This document shows, piece by piece, positions 17,640 to 25,646 of a stretch of DNA of 64,000 nt. A model generated the notes under the pieces. That model saw only the letters and a program-made list of their open reading frames with translations, searched no databases and had not been told where the DNA came from. The first letter of the stretch is position 1, and each line of letters opens with the position of its first letter. This DNA comes from Desulfoluna sp942491485 (GTDB lineage Bacteria; Desulfobacterota; Desulfobacteria; Desulfobacterales; Desulfolunaceae). The stretch is from positions 1-64,000 of the forward strand of contig CALOAX010000009.1 in assembly GCA_942491485.1 (NCBI GenBank), read 5' to 3'. The position numbers and the translations under genes are program-made.

Positions 17640-18722
17640 TCACTGCCCGTCAACGCCTTCCCTCCCGAGGGTTTCCATCACAAGGTCATGCACCTCCGGG
17701 CGAAAAGAACGAATCTTGGTGTTCTCCCGGGACGGATGCACCCGGTTTGTAAGCAGGACCACCACCACCTCCGCCACCGGATCGACCCAGAAAGAGGTAC
17801 CGGTAAACCCGAGGTGACCGACACTGCCGGCTTTAAAATAACGCCCACTGGCCGACGCCCCGCCTGATGGCATGTCAAATCCCAATCCGCGCCCCCGCCC
17901 ACACGATTCCGAAAGGAAGGCCCTCACCACCTTTTGGCAAAAAGGGGCCCCACCCCCACCCCCTTGAAGATGCGACGCCAAGTGCCACACAAGCCGCCCC
18001 ACCTCCCGGGACGTTCCGAATAGTCCGGCGTGAAGGGCAACCCCACCCATGGCCCAGGCGTTGTCGTCATGGACCTCCCCCACCAGGGTTTTCTGACGCC
18101 AGGGGCATACCTCGGTTGCTGCCACCTCCCTTTCCGGCGTCAGATCCGGCGCGTACATCAGATCAACCAGGCGCAATGGGGTACGCACCTCTCTGTTAAA
18201 AAGTGTCCTCACATCCCCTTGAGCCACGGCCTCCACAAGCACCTTCAGGAGCATAAACCCGATGTCGCTGTAGCACACCCTCGCCCCAGCCGGGGCCTCA
18301 AGGGAGCACCCCTGCAAAAGCATCTGCAACCCGTGCCGGCGCTCTTCCGCAGCCATGGGGACAAGTGCTTCATAAAAGGGAAGCCAGGCCGGAAGGCCGG
18401 AGGAGTGGTCCAGCAGATGCCGCACCGTGACGGCCCCTCGACCGCCACCCGAAAACCACGGCAGGTATCGACATACAGGCTGGTCAACACAAATCAGCCC
18501 GTCCTGCACCAGTCGAATGGCAAGCGTGGCCCCGGCCAGAGGCTTGGTGAGGGACGCCAGGTCAAACAGGGTCTCGGGGGTCACCGAGGCCCCTTCGGGG
18601 TAAAGCCGCCCTGCGCAGTGCTCTGCCACCACCTCGCCACCTGCCATGACCAGAAGCTGCCCTCCGGGAAAAACACCGCCTGCAACCCCTTCCTTCATCT
18701 TTTCACACAGGAGATCAGGCAT
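17640..18722 (-). CDS. Beta-lactamase-family serine hydrolase
   Basis: Member of the class C beta-lactamase / DD-peptidase / esterase superfamily. In the 360-residue protein the nucleophile motif SxxK is SLTK at residues 57-60, the second motif is YSDIG with Tyr at 151 (family Y-x-N/D), and the C-terminal segment GHLGFTGTSFWVDP matches the end of the family fold. There is no clear signal peptide. The ATG at 18722 overlaps the stop of the upstream carboxypeptidase gene by 8 bp, implying coupling and a joint role in muropeptide processing, which is inference. True substrate unknown. Confidence 0.85.
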   Translation of the reverse strand: MPDLLCEKMKEGVAGGVFPGGQLLVMAGGEVVAEHCAGRLYPEGASVTPETLFDLASLTKPLAGATLAIRLVQDGLICVDQPVCRYLPWFSGGGRGAVTVRHLLDHSSGLPAWLPFYEALVPMAAEERRHGLQMLLQGCSLEAPAGARVCYSDIGFMLLKVLVEAVAQGDVRTLFNREVRTPLRLVDLMYAPDLTPEREVAATEVCPWRQKTLVGEVHDDNAWAMGGVALHAGLFGTSREVGRLVWHLASHLQGGGGGAPFCQKVVRAFLSESCGRGRGLGFDMPSGGASASGRYFKAGSVGHLGFTGTSFWVDPVAEVVVVLLTNRVHPSRENTKIRSFRPEVHDLVMETLGREGVDGQ

Positions 18723-19575
18723 ACCGAAACCCCGATTCCGTGGAGAGTGCAACCCGTTCTCCAAAGACCATGGGCAAATTTGTGGTCCCGTGCCCAAACC
18801 GCCCACCTGTCACCACCGGGATTCCCAGTGGCGTAAAGATTTCGCGAAACACCCCATCAAGCACCTCGGCAGCCCCGCAATGAAGGCATTCCCCCACCAT
18901 CACCCCGGCCACCCCGGAAAAAACACCAGCCAACCGCATCTGGGTAAGGGCGCGGTCGATACGGTAGGGGGCCTCATTCAGATCCTCCAAAGCAAGAACG
19001 CATCCCGAAAAATCCGGTTGATAGGGGGTCCCGCAGAGATGGGCCAGGGTTGCCAGGTTACCGCCGGAAAGAACCCCCGCCCCCTCTCCGTCCACGAGTG
19101 TATTCCAGGAATCTCCCAGGGGGTTGGGTCGATCCCCCCCGCGTAATAACCCCTCAAGGGCGTCAAGGGTCTCCGGACATGCCATGGATAGGGACTGAAC
19201 CGTAGGGCCATGGAGAGCCCGCCCCCCCAGGCCCACCAAACGAACCAGAAGAGCCGTGGCATCACTGAACCCCATAAACAGAGGCAGTGAGAGAAGTTCG
19301 TCCGGGGAGAGAGCAGGCAACAACCTCATGGCACCATACCCCCCGCGTGCGGCAACCAGAAGCCCGGGGCGGGTCCCGGCCATGCGGATCAGAGACGACT
19401 TACGTGCATCCTCCCCCCCGGCCAGGTACCCTTGCGCGGCCAACACACCGTCATCGGCATCCACCGTCCACCCCATTGCCTTTATTCTGGCCATCCCCTT
19501 TGCAAGCTTTTCGGGATCCACGACCCCCGACGGAGCCACAACACCAATCCGCGCATTTTTAGAAAGTGGAACCAT
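18715..19575 (-). CDS. LD-carboxypeptidase (S66 family)
   Basis: Cytoplasmic serine peptidase family that removes the terminal D-Ala from murein tetrapeptides during cell-wall recycling (LdcA type). The 286-residue protein shows the family Ser nucleophile in MGFSDATAL (Ser 104), Glu in LALEDLNEAPYRID (Glu 197) and His in GHGTTNLP (His 262), together with the N-terminal IGVVAPSG signature and AARGGYGAMRLL. The ATG at 19575 follows AAGGA; a TTG 21 bp upstream is open but weak. Forms a two-gene unit with the overlapping serine hydrolase gene. Confidence 0.92.
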   Translation of the reverse strand: MVPLSKNARIGVVAPSGVVDPEKLAKGMARIKAMGWTVDADDGVLAAQGYLAGGEDARKSSLIRMAGTRPGLLVAARGGYGAMRLLPALSPDELLSLPLFMGFSDATALLVRLVGLGGRALHGPTVQSLSMACPETLDALEGLLRGGDRPNPLGDSWNTLVDGEGAGVLSGGNLATLAHLCGTPYQPDFSGCVLALEDLNEAPYRIDRALTQMRLAGVFSGVAGVMVGECLHCGAAEVLDGVFREIFTPLGIPVVTGGRFGHGTTNLPMVFGERVALSTESGFRYA

Positions 19576-19694
19576 AAAAGAGCATCCTTTCCCCAACCCC
19601 TTGATTTTAGAGACTTGACCGCCGAACCAACACCACAGGGGCCGGCGTTTTTTTGGCCATTATGGGGGCGGTCTATTTTTTTGTCAAAGAGTGC

Positions 19695-19724
19695 TTGACT
19701 TCAATCGAGACCTGGGGGTATAAA
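19695..19724 (+). promoter_or_regulatory. Promoter of the first tRNA-Pro gene
   Basis: TTGACT (19695-19700) and TATAAA (19719-19724), spacing 18 bp, 14 bp before the mature tRNA 5' end. The same layout recurs at the second copy. Confidence 0.75.
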
Positions 19725-19737
19725 GCTCCTGTTTTTG

Positions 19738-19815
<78 letters not shown>

Positions 19816-19835
19816 TTAACCAAAAACAGATTTTA

Positions 19836-19873
19836 AAAGGATCCAATCTTTACAGATTGGGTCCTTTTTTTTT
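19836..19873 (+). terminator. Terminator after first tRNA-Pro
   Basis: Hairpin AAAGGATCCAATCT-ttac-AGATTGGGTCCTTT followed by a long T-run, 20 bp past the tRNA. Confidence 0.9.
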
Positions 19874-20146
19874 GCCTTTTTATTGCCCGGGCCCAGCAAG
19901 TTTGCCAGCGGCAAGGCTGGCAAAGCCACTGCTGCAAAAACACCTTGAGAGCAGGTTGCGAAAACACATTGCCCCCGAGCCAGACCACCGCCACATGTGA
20001 GAGGCCATCCACCCACCACGAACCCCACCAAAAAACCAATTATCTTTTCAAGCACTTGACAACCAGCAACGCATAAAAATATTAGCCAATCCATAACCCA
20101 ATTTACAACCTTTGAACGCTCGCAAGGATAACTGCAACAAGAATGC
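19874..20146. other. Spacer between the two tRNA-Pro genes
   Basis: No gene recognised. A minus-strand open frame of about 90 codons crosses this stretch and the first terminator; it lacks a ribosome-binding site and family resemblance, so it is not called. Confidence 0.4.
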
Positions 20147-20176
20147 TTGACATCTATCGGATCCCGGGAGTATAAA
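20147..20176 (+). promoter_or_regulatory. Promoter of the second tRNA-Pro gene
   Basis: TTGACA (20147-20152) and TATAAA (20171-20176), spacing 18 bp. The sequence from TGCTTGAC through the leader is clearly related to that before copy 1, so promoter and gene were duplicated together. Confidence 0.8.
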
Positions 20177-20189
20177 GCTTCTGTTTTTG

Positions 20190-20267
<78 letters not shown>

Positions 20268-20286
20268 ATTTCAACATAAAAAATAC

Positions 20287-20326
20287 AAAGGGCCTGATCG
20301 AGTCATCGATCAGGCCCTTTTTTTTG
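20287..20326 (+). terminator. Terminator after second tRNA-Pro
   Basis: Hairpin AAGGGCCTGATCGA-gtca-TCGATCAGGCCCTT followed by eight T residues. Its stem sequence differs from that of copy 1. Confidence 0.92.
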
Positions 20327-20405
20327 CCCCCCTTATATATTAAAAAAGTGCCTCCGGCGGCCCTGCCGGGGGCCAAACTTTTGTAAAGTTTGACAAACAG
20401 GTTTT

Positions 20406-20451
20406 GCAACAGCCTTTCGTCCTTCCCCGGGGAGAGAAGAAAGGCTGTTGC
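20406..20451. repeat. Perfect 13-bp inverted repeat
   Basis: GCAACAGCCTTTC and its exact reverse complement, separated by 20 bp. It could form a hairpin in RNA from either strand; no T-run follows. Confidence 0.6.
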
Positions 20452-20572
20452 TACCGGAAAGTTTTCGGGGCTCATTTCAAAAAGCGACCTGCCGGAGGCG
20501 TAGCTGAATAGTTACAAGCCAAATTAAAAAAAAATTCACCTGCTCCCATTCCCCACGGGCGCAGCCCGTCAG

Positions 20573-20614
20573 CGAATGTGATTACCCCGAGGAACGAGGG
20601 GTAGGAACATTCGC
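20573..20614. repeat. Palindromic intergenic element, related to one near 38.1 kb
   Basis: Outer arms GCGAATG and CATTCGC enclose CCCC-gaggaacga-GGGG. The core GTGATT..CCCCGAGGA.CGAGGG recurs near 38105-38130, suggesting a dispersed REP-like element. Confidence 0.4.
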
Positions 20615-20730
20615 CCCCCTTTGCCCCTTGACACCATCGCACGGGTAGGCAATGGATAAAAGAATCGACAGCCCGCAACGATCCGGACGGGCCCCTGCCC
20701 CTTTTCCGGACCCAGAGGAAGGAGACCCAC

Positions 20731-22134
20731 ATGTCCGTGCCCTCCCCAGCCATCGCCCATCTTCTCTCCAAGGAACTCTCCTTTGATCAGCTCATGGATG
20801 AAGTCCCCCTGGCCATGGCGGTTCTGGACAAAGACCTGCACGTTGTCTGGCTCAACCGCGCCTTTGAAGCCCTCACCGGGTTTTCCCGAAGCGAGGCCTA
20901 CGGTGTCCCCTGCCGCTATATCGTCCGAAGCCGGGCCTGCGTGGAACACTGCCCCACCCAAAAGGGAACCATCAGTGCCCCCATCCCCTGCGAGAGCGAC
21001 ATCATCAACCGGGACAGGGTCCGCCTGCCGGTCAAACTCACCCTGGCCCCCCTGACCGACCCCAGCGGAACCATTACCGGGTATGTGGAGACCATCGAAG
21101 ACCTCCGGGCCGTACGGGAACTCGACAGCAAAAAAAGCCACGCCTTCAGTTTCGAAGGGATCATCGGCCGCAGCGAAAAGATGGAGAAACTCTTTCAGAC
21201 CCTGCCCATCCTCGCCCAGAGCGATGCATCCATTCTCATCACCGGAGAGACCGGCACGGGCAAGGACGTGGTGGCCGAAGCGATCCACCAAACCTCAAGC
21301 CGTGCTGGCGGCCCTTTCATCAAGATCAACTGCGGGGCACTGCCCGAGACCCTTTTGGAGAGCGAACTCTTCGGCCATGCCAAGGGGGCCTTCACAGGCG
21401 CCGTGGAGAGCAAGCCGGGCCGGTTCCGCATGGCCCACAATGGCACCCTCTTTCTCACAGAGGTAGGGGACCTGCCCCTGCCCCTGCAGGTAAAACTCCT
21501 CACCTTTTTAGATGACCAGGAGATCTACCCCCTGGGGGATACGCGCCCCTTCCGCGCCAATGTGCGCGTCATCGCCGCCACCCACCGCAACCTGAGCCAA
21601 ATGGTGGCCGATGGCACCTTCAGGCAGGACCTGCTCTTCCGCCTCAATGTGGCTCGAATCCACCTCCCCCCTTTGCGGGAACGCAAAGGAGACATTCGCA
21701 TCCTCCTGGACCACTTCCTGGAAATTTACCGAAAGCAGCTGGGCAAACGCATCACCGGATTTTCCCAGGAGTCGCTCACCACACTCAGCCACTACCGGTT
21801 CACCGGCAATGTCAGGGAACTGCGCAATATCGTCGAATTTGCCGCCAGCATGGCAACGGAAACAACCATCAGCGTGGAGGACCTTCCCGCCTACCTGATG
21901 GACCCCCCGCCGGTAGCGGCATTGGATGCGCCCACCACCGATACCCCCACCACGGCCGGCCATCCTCCCACCCCAGAACCATCCCAATCCCGCACCTGGG
22001 CCACCACCGAACGGGAGATGATTTTAGAGGCCCTGAAGGATGCCCGGGGGAAAAGACAGCAGGCAGCAGAACGCCTCGGCTGGGGCCGTAGCACCCTTTG
22101 GCGTAAAATGAAACACTACGGAATAAACACTTGA
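20731..22134 (+). CDS. PAS-domain sigma-54-dependent transcriptional activator
   Basis: Enhancer-binding protein that opens sigma-54 promoters. In 467 residues: a PAS domain (about 15-125), an AAA+ domain with Walker A GETGTGKD (172-179) and the sigma-54 contact loop GAFTGA (219-224), and a C-terminal Fis-type helix-turn-helix (about 435-465, KRQQAAERLGWGRSTLWRKM). The Walker B stretch reads FLTEV (241-245), with Thr where most family members have Asp. The PAS domain holds Cys at 61, 70, 74 and 87, which may bind a metal or sense redox state. There is no receiver domain. GGAAGGAG precedes the ATG. The probable target is the -24/-12 promoter at 25575-25590. Confidence 0.93.
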   Translation: MSVPSPAIAHLLSKELSFDQLMDEVPLAMAVLDKDLHVVWLNRAFEALTGFSRSEAYGVPCRYIVRSRACVEHCPTQKGTISAPIPCESDIINRDRVRLPVKLTLAPLTDPSGTITGYVETIEDLRAVRELDSKKSHAFSFEGIIGRSEKMEKLFQTLPILAQSDASILITGETGTGKDVVAEAIHQTSSRAGGPFIKINCGALPETLLESELFGHAKGAFTGAVESKPGRFRMAHNGTLFLTEVGDLPLPLQVKLLTFLDDQEIYPLGDTRPFRANVRVIAATHRNLSQMVADGTFRQDLLFRLNVARIHLPPLRERKGDIRILLDHFLEIYRKQLGKRITGFSQESLTTLSHYRFTGNVRELRNIVEFAASMATETTISVEDLPAYLMDPPPVAALDAPTTDTPTTAGHPPTPEPSQSRTWATTEREMILEALKDARGKRQQAAERLGWGRSTLWRKMKHYGINT

Positions 22135-22166
22135 AACAATTTAAAACCCCATGATACGGTTTCCCC

Positions 22167-22529
22167 ATGTTAAAGAAAATCCTCATCCCCATAGCCGCCG
22201 ATGAGGTGGCCTGCCGCTTTGATCTGGCCGGCGAAGCACGCATTGTCATCTGCTTGAAAAGCGGAGAAATGGAAGGCAAAACCGTGGTGCTGCCCCGTGC
22301 CGCGGAGAAACTCTGCCACCTGATACTCATGGAAAACATCACCTGCGTCATCTGCGGTGCCATTGAAGAGGAGTATTATCAATTCCTCTCCTGGAAAAAA
22401 ATCACCCTGATCGATGGCGTGGCCGGGCCATGGGAAACGGCCCTAAACCGTCACCTGCAAGGAGCCCTCTCCCCCGGAGAGATCCTCTGTGACCGCTCAG
22501 TGGAAGGACGCCATGTGGACCATCCGTAA
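22167..22529 (+). CDS. NifX/NifB-associated-like (dinitrogenase iron-molybdenum cofactor) family protein
   Basis: Small 120-residue protein resembling the NafY/NifX-like cofactor-binding fold: an N-terminal strand (KKILIPIAADEVACRFDLAGEARIVI), a central LILMENITCVICGAIEEEYYQFL segment, and a late ITLIDGVAGPWETALNRHLQG helix. Such proteins often sit beside sigma-54 regulators and two-component genes in Desulfobacterota without nitrogenase. The role here is unknown; it may carry a ligand or act as an accessory sensor. The 3' end overlaps the kinase gene by 41 bp in another frame. Confidence 0.65.
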   Translation: MLKKILIPIAADEVACRFDLAGEARIVICLKSGEMEGKTVVLPRAAEKLCHLILMENITCVICGAIEEEYYQFLSWKKITLIDGVAGPWETALNRHLQGALSPGEILCDRSVEGRHVDHP

Positions 22530-24270
22530 CCTCATCTTCAGCATCGACGGCCTTTTCAGTGGTGGGGAAAACTCTCCGGGTCACTACCGGAATCTCACCC
22601 GCAACATCATCATCACCATGCTGGTGGTCACCATCGTCCCCTTAACCGCCATGGGGATCCTCAACCACTTTCAGTACGGGCGCCACCTGAGAAGCGAACT
22701 GATCACCCCCCTTGCCAACACGGCCCGGAAGGCAACGCACTCCTTCGAGCTCTTTTTCGAAGAGCGCCTCTCCACCGTCCGCTTTATTGCCAATGCCTAT
22801 GAGTACGAAGACCTCCTGGACAACCAAACCCTTCATCAGCTGCTCCGTGTCCTCAAAAGCGAGCAGGGAGGTTTTGTGGACCTGGCCGTCATCAATGGCG
22901 AAGGAGACCTGGTTAATTACGCCGGACCCTACAACCTGCTCGGAAAAAACTATGCCAGCCAGCGATCCTACCAGGAGGTTCTGGTCAAGGGCTCCTACAT
23001 CAGCAATGTCTTCATGGGTCACCGAAAGATCCCCCACATCGTGATTGCCGTGCAGCGCTACACAGATGAGGGCGCAAACTGGATCATCCGGGCCACCATA
23101 GACACCGACCGATTTTACAAACTCCTGGGCACCCTGGGACTCTCCCCGAAAAGCGACGCCTTTCTGGTCAGCTCCGACAACATCCTGCAGACCGACTCCA
23201 CCTTCTACGGGAAAACCCTGGAGCCCAGCCGCCTCGAGATCCCCACAGGCACCCGCAGCACCTTTGTCACGGAAACCACGGACCCCGATGGCCGCCAGAT
23301 CCTCCTCGCCTGTTCGGGCTTCACCAGCGCCAACTACGTTCTGGCCATCGCCAAGCCCCGTTCGGTGGTCATGAGATCCTGGTATGCCATGAAGTCGGAC
23401 GCCCTTGTGATCTATGCCGTGAGCCTTCTGGTCATTATTTTCATGGTGGTGAAGATGACCGGCACCCTGGTCAGGCGCATCAAAGAGTCCGATGAGCGAC
23501 GTGAGACCGCCATGACCGAACTGCAGCACACCCAGAAGCTCTCCTCCATCGGCCGCCTTGCGGCAGGGGTGGCCCATGAGATCAACAACCCTTTGGCCAT
23601 CATCAATGAAAAAGCGGGCCTCATGAACGACCTGATGGGGGCTGCCGGGGACTTCCCCCACAAAGACCGCATGGCAAAACTCACCGAAGCCATCATCGGC
23701 TCGGTCTCACGATGCAAAACAATCACCCACCGCCTCCTGGGCTTTGCCCGAAAACTCGACACGGTGATGGAGCCCCTTTCCATCAACGACATCTTAGATG
23801 AGGTGATGGGGTTCCTCGAGCGTGAGTCCATTTACCGCCAGCTGGACATGCGCCTCAACCTTGACCAGACCCTGGCCCCGATTTCATCGGACCGGGGCCA
23901 GCTGCAACAGGTGTTTCTCAACCTTTTGACCAATGCCTTTGCCGCCGTGGAAGATGGAGGTTCTGTCTCCGTCACCTCCATGCCCGCACCGGAAGGTGGC
24001 GTCGCCGTGACGGTACAAGACAACGGCTGCGGCATGAGCGAAGAGGTGGCCAAGCATATTTTCGATCCCTTCTTCTCCACAAAAAAAGAGAACGGCACCG
24101 GGCTTGGCCTGTCCATCACATATGGCATCATCAAGAAACTCGGGGGCACCATCACCATGAGCACCCGCCAGGGGGAAGGCACCACCTTCACCGTAACCCT
24201 GCCGGCACAGCCCCCCACCGACACCATCAATGGAGGTCCGGACCATGACCACACGCATCCTGCTCATTGA
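22489..24270 (+). CDS. Membrane sensor histidine kinase
   Basis: 593-residue kinase. Two membrane helices (about 39-57 and 305-325) flank a periplasmic Cache-like sensor domain of about 240 residues. The cytoplasmic part has the H-box VAHEINNPLAII with phospho-accepting His 363, an N-box (QQVFLNLLTNAFAAV), and ATP-lid glycine boxes DNGCGM and GTGLGLSI. The GTG start follows GGAGAG; an ATG eight codons later is possible. It lies directly upstream of and overlaps a receiver gene, so the pair is probably a cognate two-component system. Confidence 0.93.
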   Translation: MTAQWKDAMWTIRNLIFSIDGLFSGGENSPGHYRNLTRNIIITMLVVTIVPLTAMGILNHFQYGRHLRSELITPLANTARKATHSFELFFEERLSTVRFIANAYEYEDLLDNQTLHQLLRVLKSEQGGFVDLAVINGEGDLVNYAGPYNLLGKNYASQRSYQEVLVKGSYISNVFMGHRKIPHIVIAVQRYTDEGANWIIRATIDTDRFYKLLGTLGLSPKSDAFLVSSDNILQTDSTFYGKTLEPSRLEIPTGTRSTFVTETTDPDGRQILLACSGFTSANYVLAIAKPRSVVMRSWYAMKSDALVIYAVSLLVIIFMVVKMTGTLVRRIKESDERRETAMTELQHTQKLSSIGRLAAGVAHEINNPLAIINEKAGLMNDLMGAAGDFPHKDRMAKLTEAIIGSVSRCKTITHRLLGFARKLDTVMEPLSINDILDEVMGFLERESIYRQLDMRLNLDQTLAPISSDRGQLQQVFLNLLTNAFAAVEDGGSVSVTSMPAPEGGVAVTVQDNGCGMSEEVAKHIFDPFFSTKKENGTGLGLSITYGIIKKLGGTITMSTRQGEGTTFTVTLPAQPPTDTINGGPDHDHTHPAH

Positions 24271-24607
24271 CGATGAAATAGAATTTGTCACCACGCTTGC
24301 CGAACGCCTTGAAATCCGAGGATTTTCAAGCACCACAGCAGAAGACGGTGAGTCCGGCCTCGCCCTGATCCGAAAACAGCCCTTTGACGTGGTGATCCTG
24401 GACCTGCTCATGCCCGGCATGAACGGACTTGAGGCCTTAAAACAGATCCGGCAGATCTCGCCGAACCTCCCTGTCATTCTCCTCACCGGCCATGGGTCCA
24501 CACGGGAGGGCATGGAGGGCATGCGCTTGGGGGCTGTGGACTACCTTATGAAACCCCTTGCCATCGAGGACCTGATGGAAAAACTGCAGGAGGCCGTTGC
24601 ACCATGA
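24245..24607 (+). CDS. Single-domain response regulator
   Basis: Receiver domain of 120 residues with the acidic pocket (DDE, 9-11), phospho-acceptor Asp 53 in ILDLLMPGMN, the conserved Thr in LLTGHGS, and Lys in LMKPL. No output domain. The ATG at 24245 follows GGAGG and overlaps the kinase gene by 26 bp; its stop overlaps the next start (ATGA). It may act as a phosphate shuttle or through protein contacts. Confidence 0.93.
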   Translation: MTTRILLIDDEIEFVTTLAERLEIRGFSSTTAEDGESGLALIRKQPFDVVILDLLMPGMNGLEALKQIRQISPNLPVILLTGHGSTREGMEGMRLGAVDYLMKPLAIEDLMEKLQEAVAP

Positions 24608-25203
24608 GCCAACAGACCACTGACCGCGAGACCACAACCCTGATGGGGGCCGTCACGGCCCCTGCCACCCATGACCTCATGAACGTACTGGCCATCATCA
24701 ACGAACACGCCGGGCTCCTCGCCGACCTGCTCAGGTTCGCCAAAGGAGAGCCTGTAGCCCCAGAGCAGCTTGAAAAGGGGATTAAGGCCATCGAGGCCCA
24801 GGTGATCCGGGGGCGAACCCTCCTTACCCGGCTCAACAGCTTCGCCCATGCCACGGATCTCAACCCTGGCCCCCTTGATGCCGGAGCCGCCGTATCCGAG
24901 ATGGTGCAGCTCTCCCAAAGAAAATTTCACGCGCAGCTTGCCTCGCCGGCCCCCTCGCATACCGCCAGCTGTGACCCCATGGTCTTTCGGCTCCTGATCT
25001 ACCGCCTCCTTGACGCCGCTTGTGACCCCTCGCTTGCGGAGGGCCCCTGCGTCACAATGGCGTTACAGGACCAGACACTCCTTGTCACCATCCAGGCCCA
25101 GGCCCCCATCGAGCTGACCGAGCCCCTCACCCGCCTTGCTGACACCATCGGCGCTACCCTCACCGGCAGCGACAACACGCTGACCCTCTGCCTGCCCAAG
25201 TAA
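24604..25203 (+). CDS. Degenerate histidine-kinase-like protein (DHp domain)
   Basis: A 199-residue protein whose N-terminal third (ATHDLMNVLAIINEHAGLLADLL, His 23) matches the H-box of the kinase two genes upstream (HEINNPLAIINEKAGLMNDLM). The C-terminal half has the length of an ATPase domain, but the N-box and the DxGxG and GxGLGL boxes are missing. It may serve as a phosphotransfer or dimerisation partner rather than an active kinase. No membrane segment. Overlaps the receiver gene by 4 bp. Confidence 0.7.
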   Translation: MSQQTTDRETTTLMGAVTAPATHDLMNVLAIINEHAGLLADLLRFAKGEPVAPEQLEKGIKAIEAQVIRGRTLLTRLNSFAHATDLNPGPLDAGAAVSEMVQLSQRKFHAQLASPAPSHTASCDPMVFRLLIYRLLDAACDPSLAEGPCVTMALQDQTLLVTIQAQAPIELTEPLTRLADTIGATLTGSDNTLTLCLPK

Positions 25204-25417
25204 CCTGAAACGACAGCTGTCTAAGAGTCCCCCAGGCTTCCGGGAGCTTTTATTTCAGGGGGCTTACCATAGAAAGCGAAACCTGAATCGTCACGCTTCA
25301 GGACACCCTTTGTCACGCCAGACCATCACCCCTCCGTACACGTCCCCACCCCAAGCCCGCGCCCCCGCAGCACATTGAAAGATGTTCCCTAAAAAAAACA
25401 AGTACAATTAATGGGAT

Positions 25418-25510
25418 GTTTCGATTATGTTACACGGAGCCATTCCTCTGCGTGATGGCGTGTTTCATAATGTTTCTTTTTGTTTGATTCATTACGTTTC
25501 AAATTGTTTC
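25418..25510 (+). promoter_or_regulatory. Phased TGTTTC repeats, candidate enhancer
   Basis: TGTTTC or a one-base variant occurs at 25418, 25461, 25471, 25481, 25495 and 25505. The 25461/71/81 sites and the 25495/505 pair are spaced 10 bp, one helical turn. The block lies 65-160 bp upstream of a -24/-12 promoter, the usual distance for an enhancer bound by a sigma-54 activator. Binding is inferred. Confidence 0.5.
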
Positions 25511-25574
25511 GGTTTTGATGATGCACTCCGTGCCTCAAACCAAGAAGCCCTTGCATAACGGGCATGTCAACACT

Positions 25575-25590
25575 TGGCATGCCCCTTGCA
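25575..25590 (+). promoter_or_regulatory. Sigma-54 (-24/-12) promoter
   Basis: TGGCAT-gcccc-TTGCA matches the consensus TGGCAC-N5-TTGCA with the invariant GG and GC dinucleotides 10 bp apart. It lies 57 bp before the start of the cytidylate-kinase-like/receiver gene. An inverted repeat GGGCATG / CATGCCC (25560-25566, 25578-25584) overlaps its -24 element. Confidence 0.8.
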
Positions 25591-25646
25591 AACATCAATT
25601 AAAATGAAGTTATCCATCAATCACCACACCCCTTAAGGAGTTGCTT

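Larger units (their letters stand above)
20327..20730. other. Intergenic region with palindromes upstream of the sigma-54 regulator
   Basis: About 400 bp, no gene called. It contains a GC-rich element near 20350 (GCCTCCGGCGGCC), a 13-bp inverted repeat GCAACAGCCTTTC / GAAAGGCTGTTGC (20406-20418 and 20439-20451), and a palindrome at 20573-20614 with outer arms GCGAATG / CATTCGC. No clear promoter for the next gene. Confidence 0.45.
25204..25646. other. Regulatory region with sigma-54 promoter
   Basis: About 440 bp without a gene. It contains a weak hairpin followed by TTTTATTT just after the preceding gene (about 25228-25256), a series of TGTTTC-type repeats (25418-25510) and a -24/-12 promoter (25575-25590). 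Confidence 0.6.

Noticed and set aside
19816..20094. Minus-strand open frame of about 92 codons between the tRNA genes
   Set aside because: It runs through a tRNA terminator and has no start signal. The hydrophobic stretch appears to be a chance reading.
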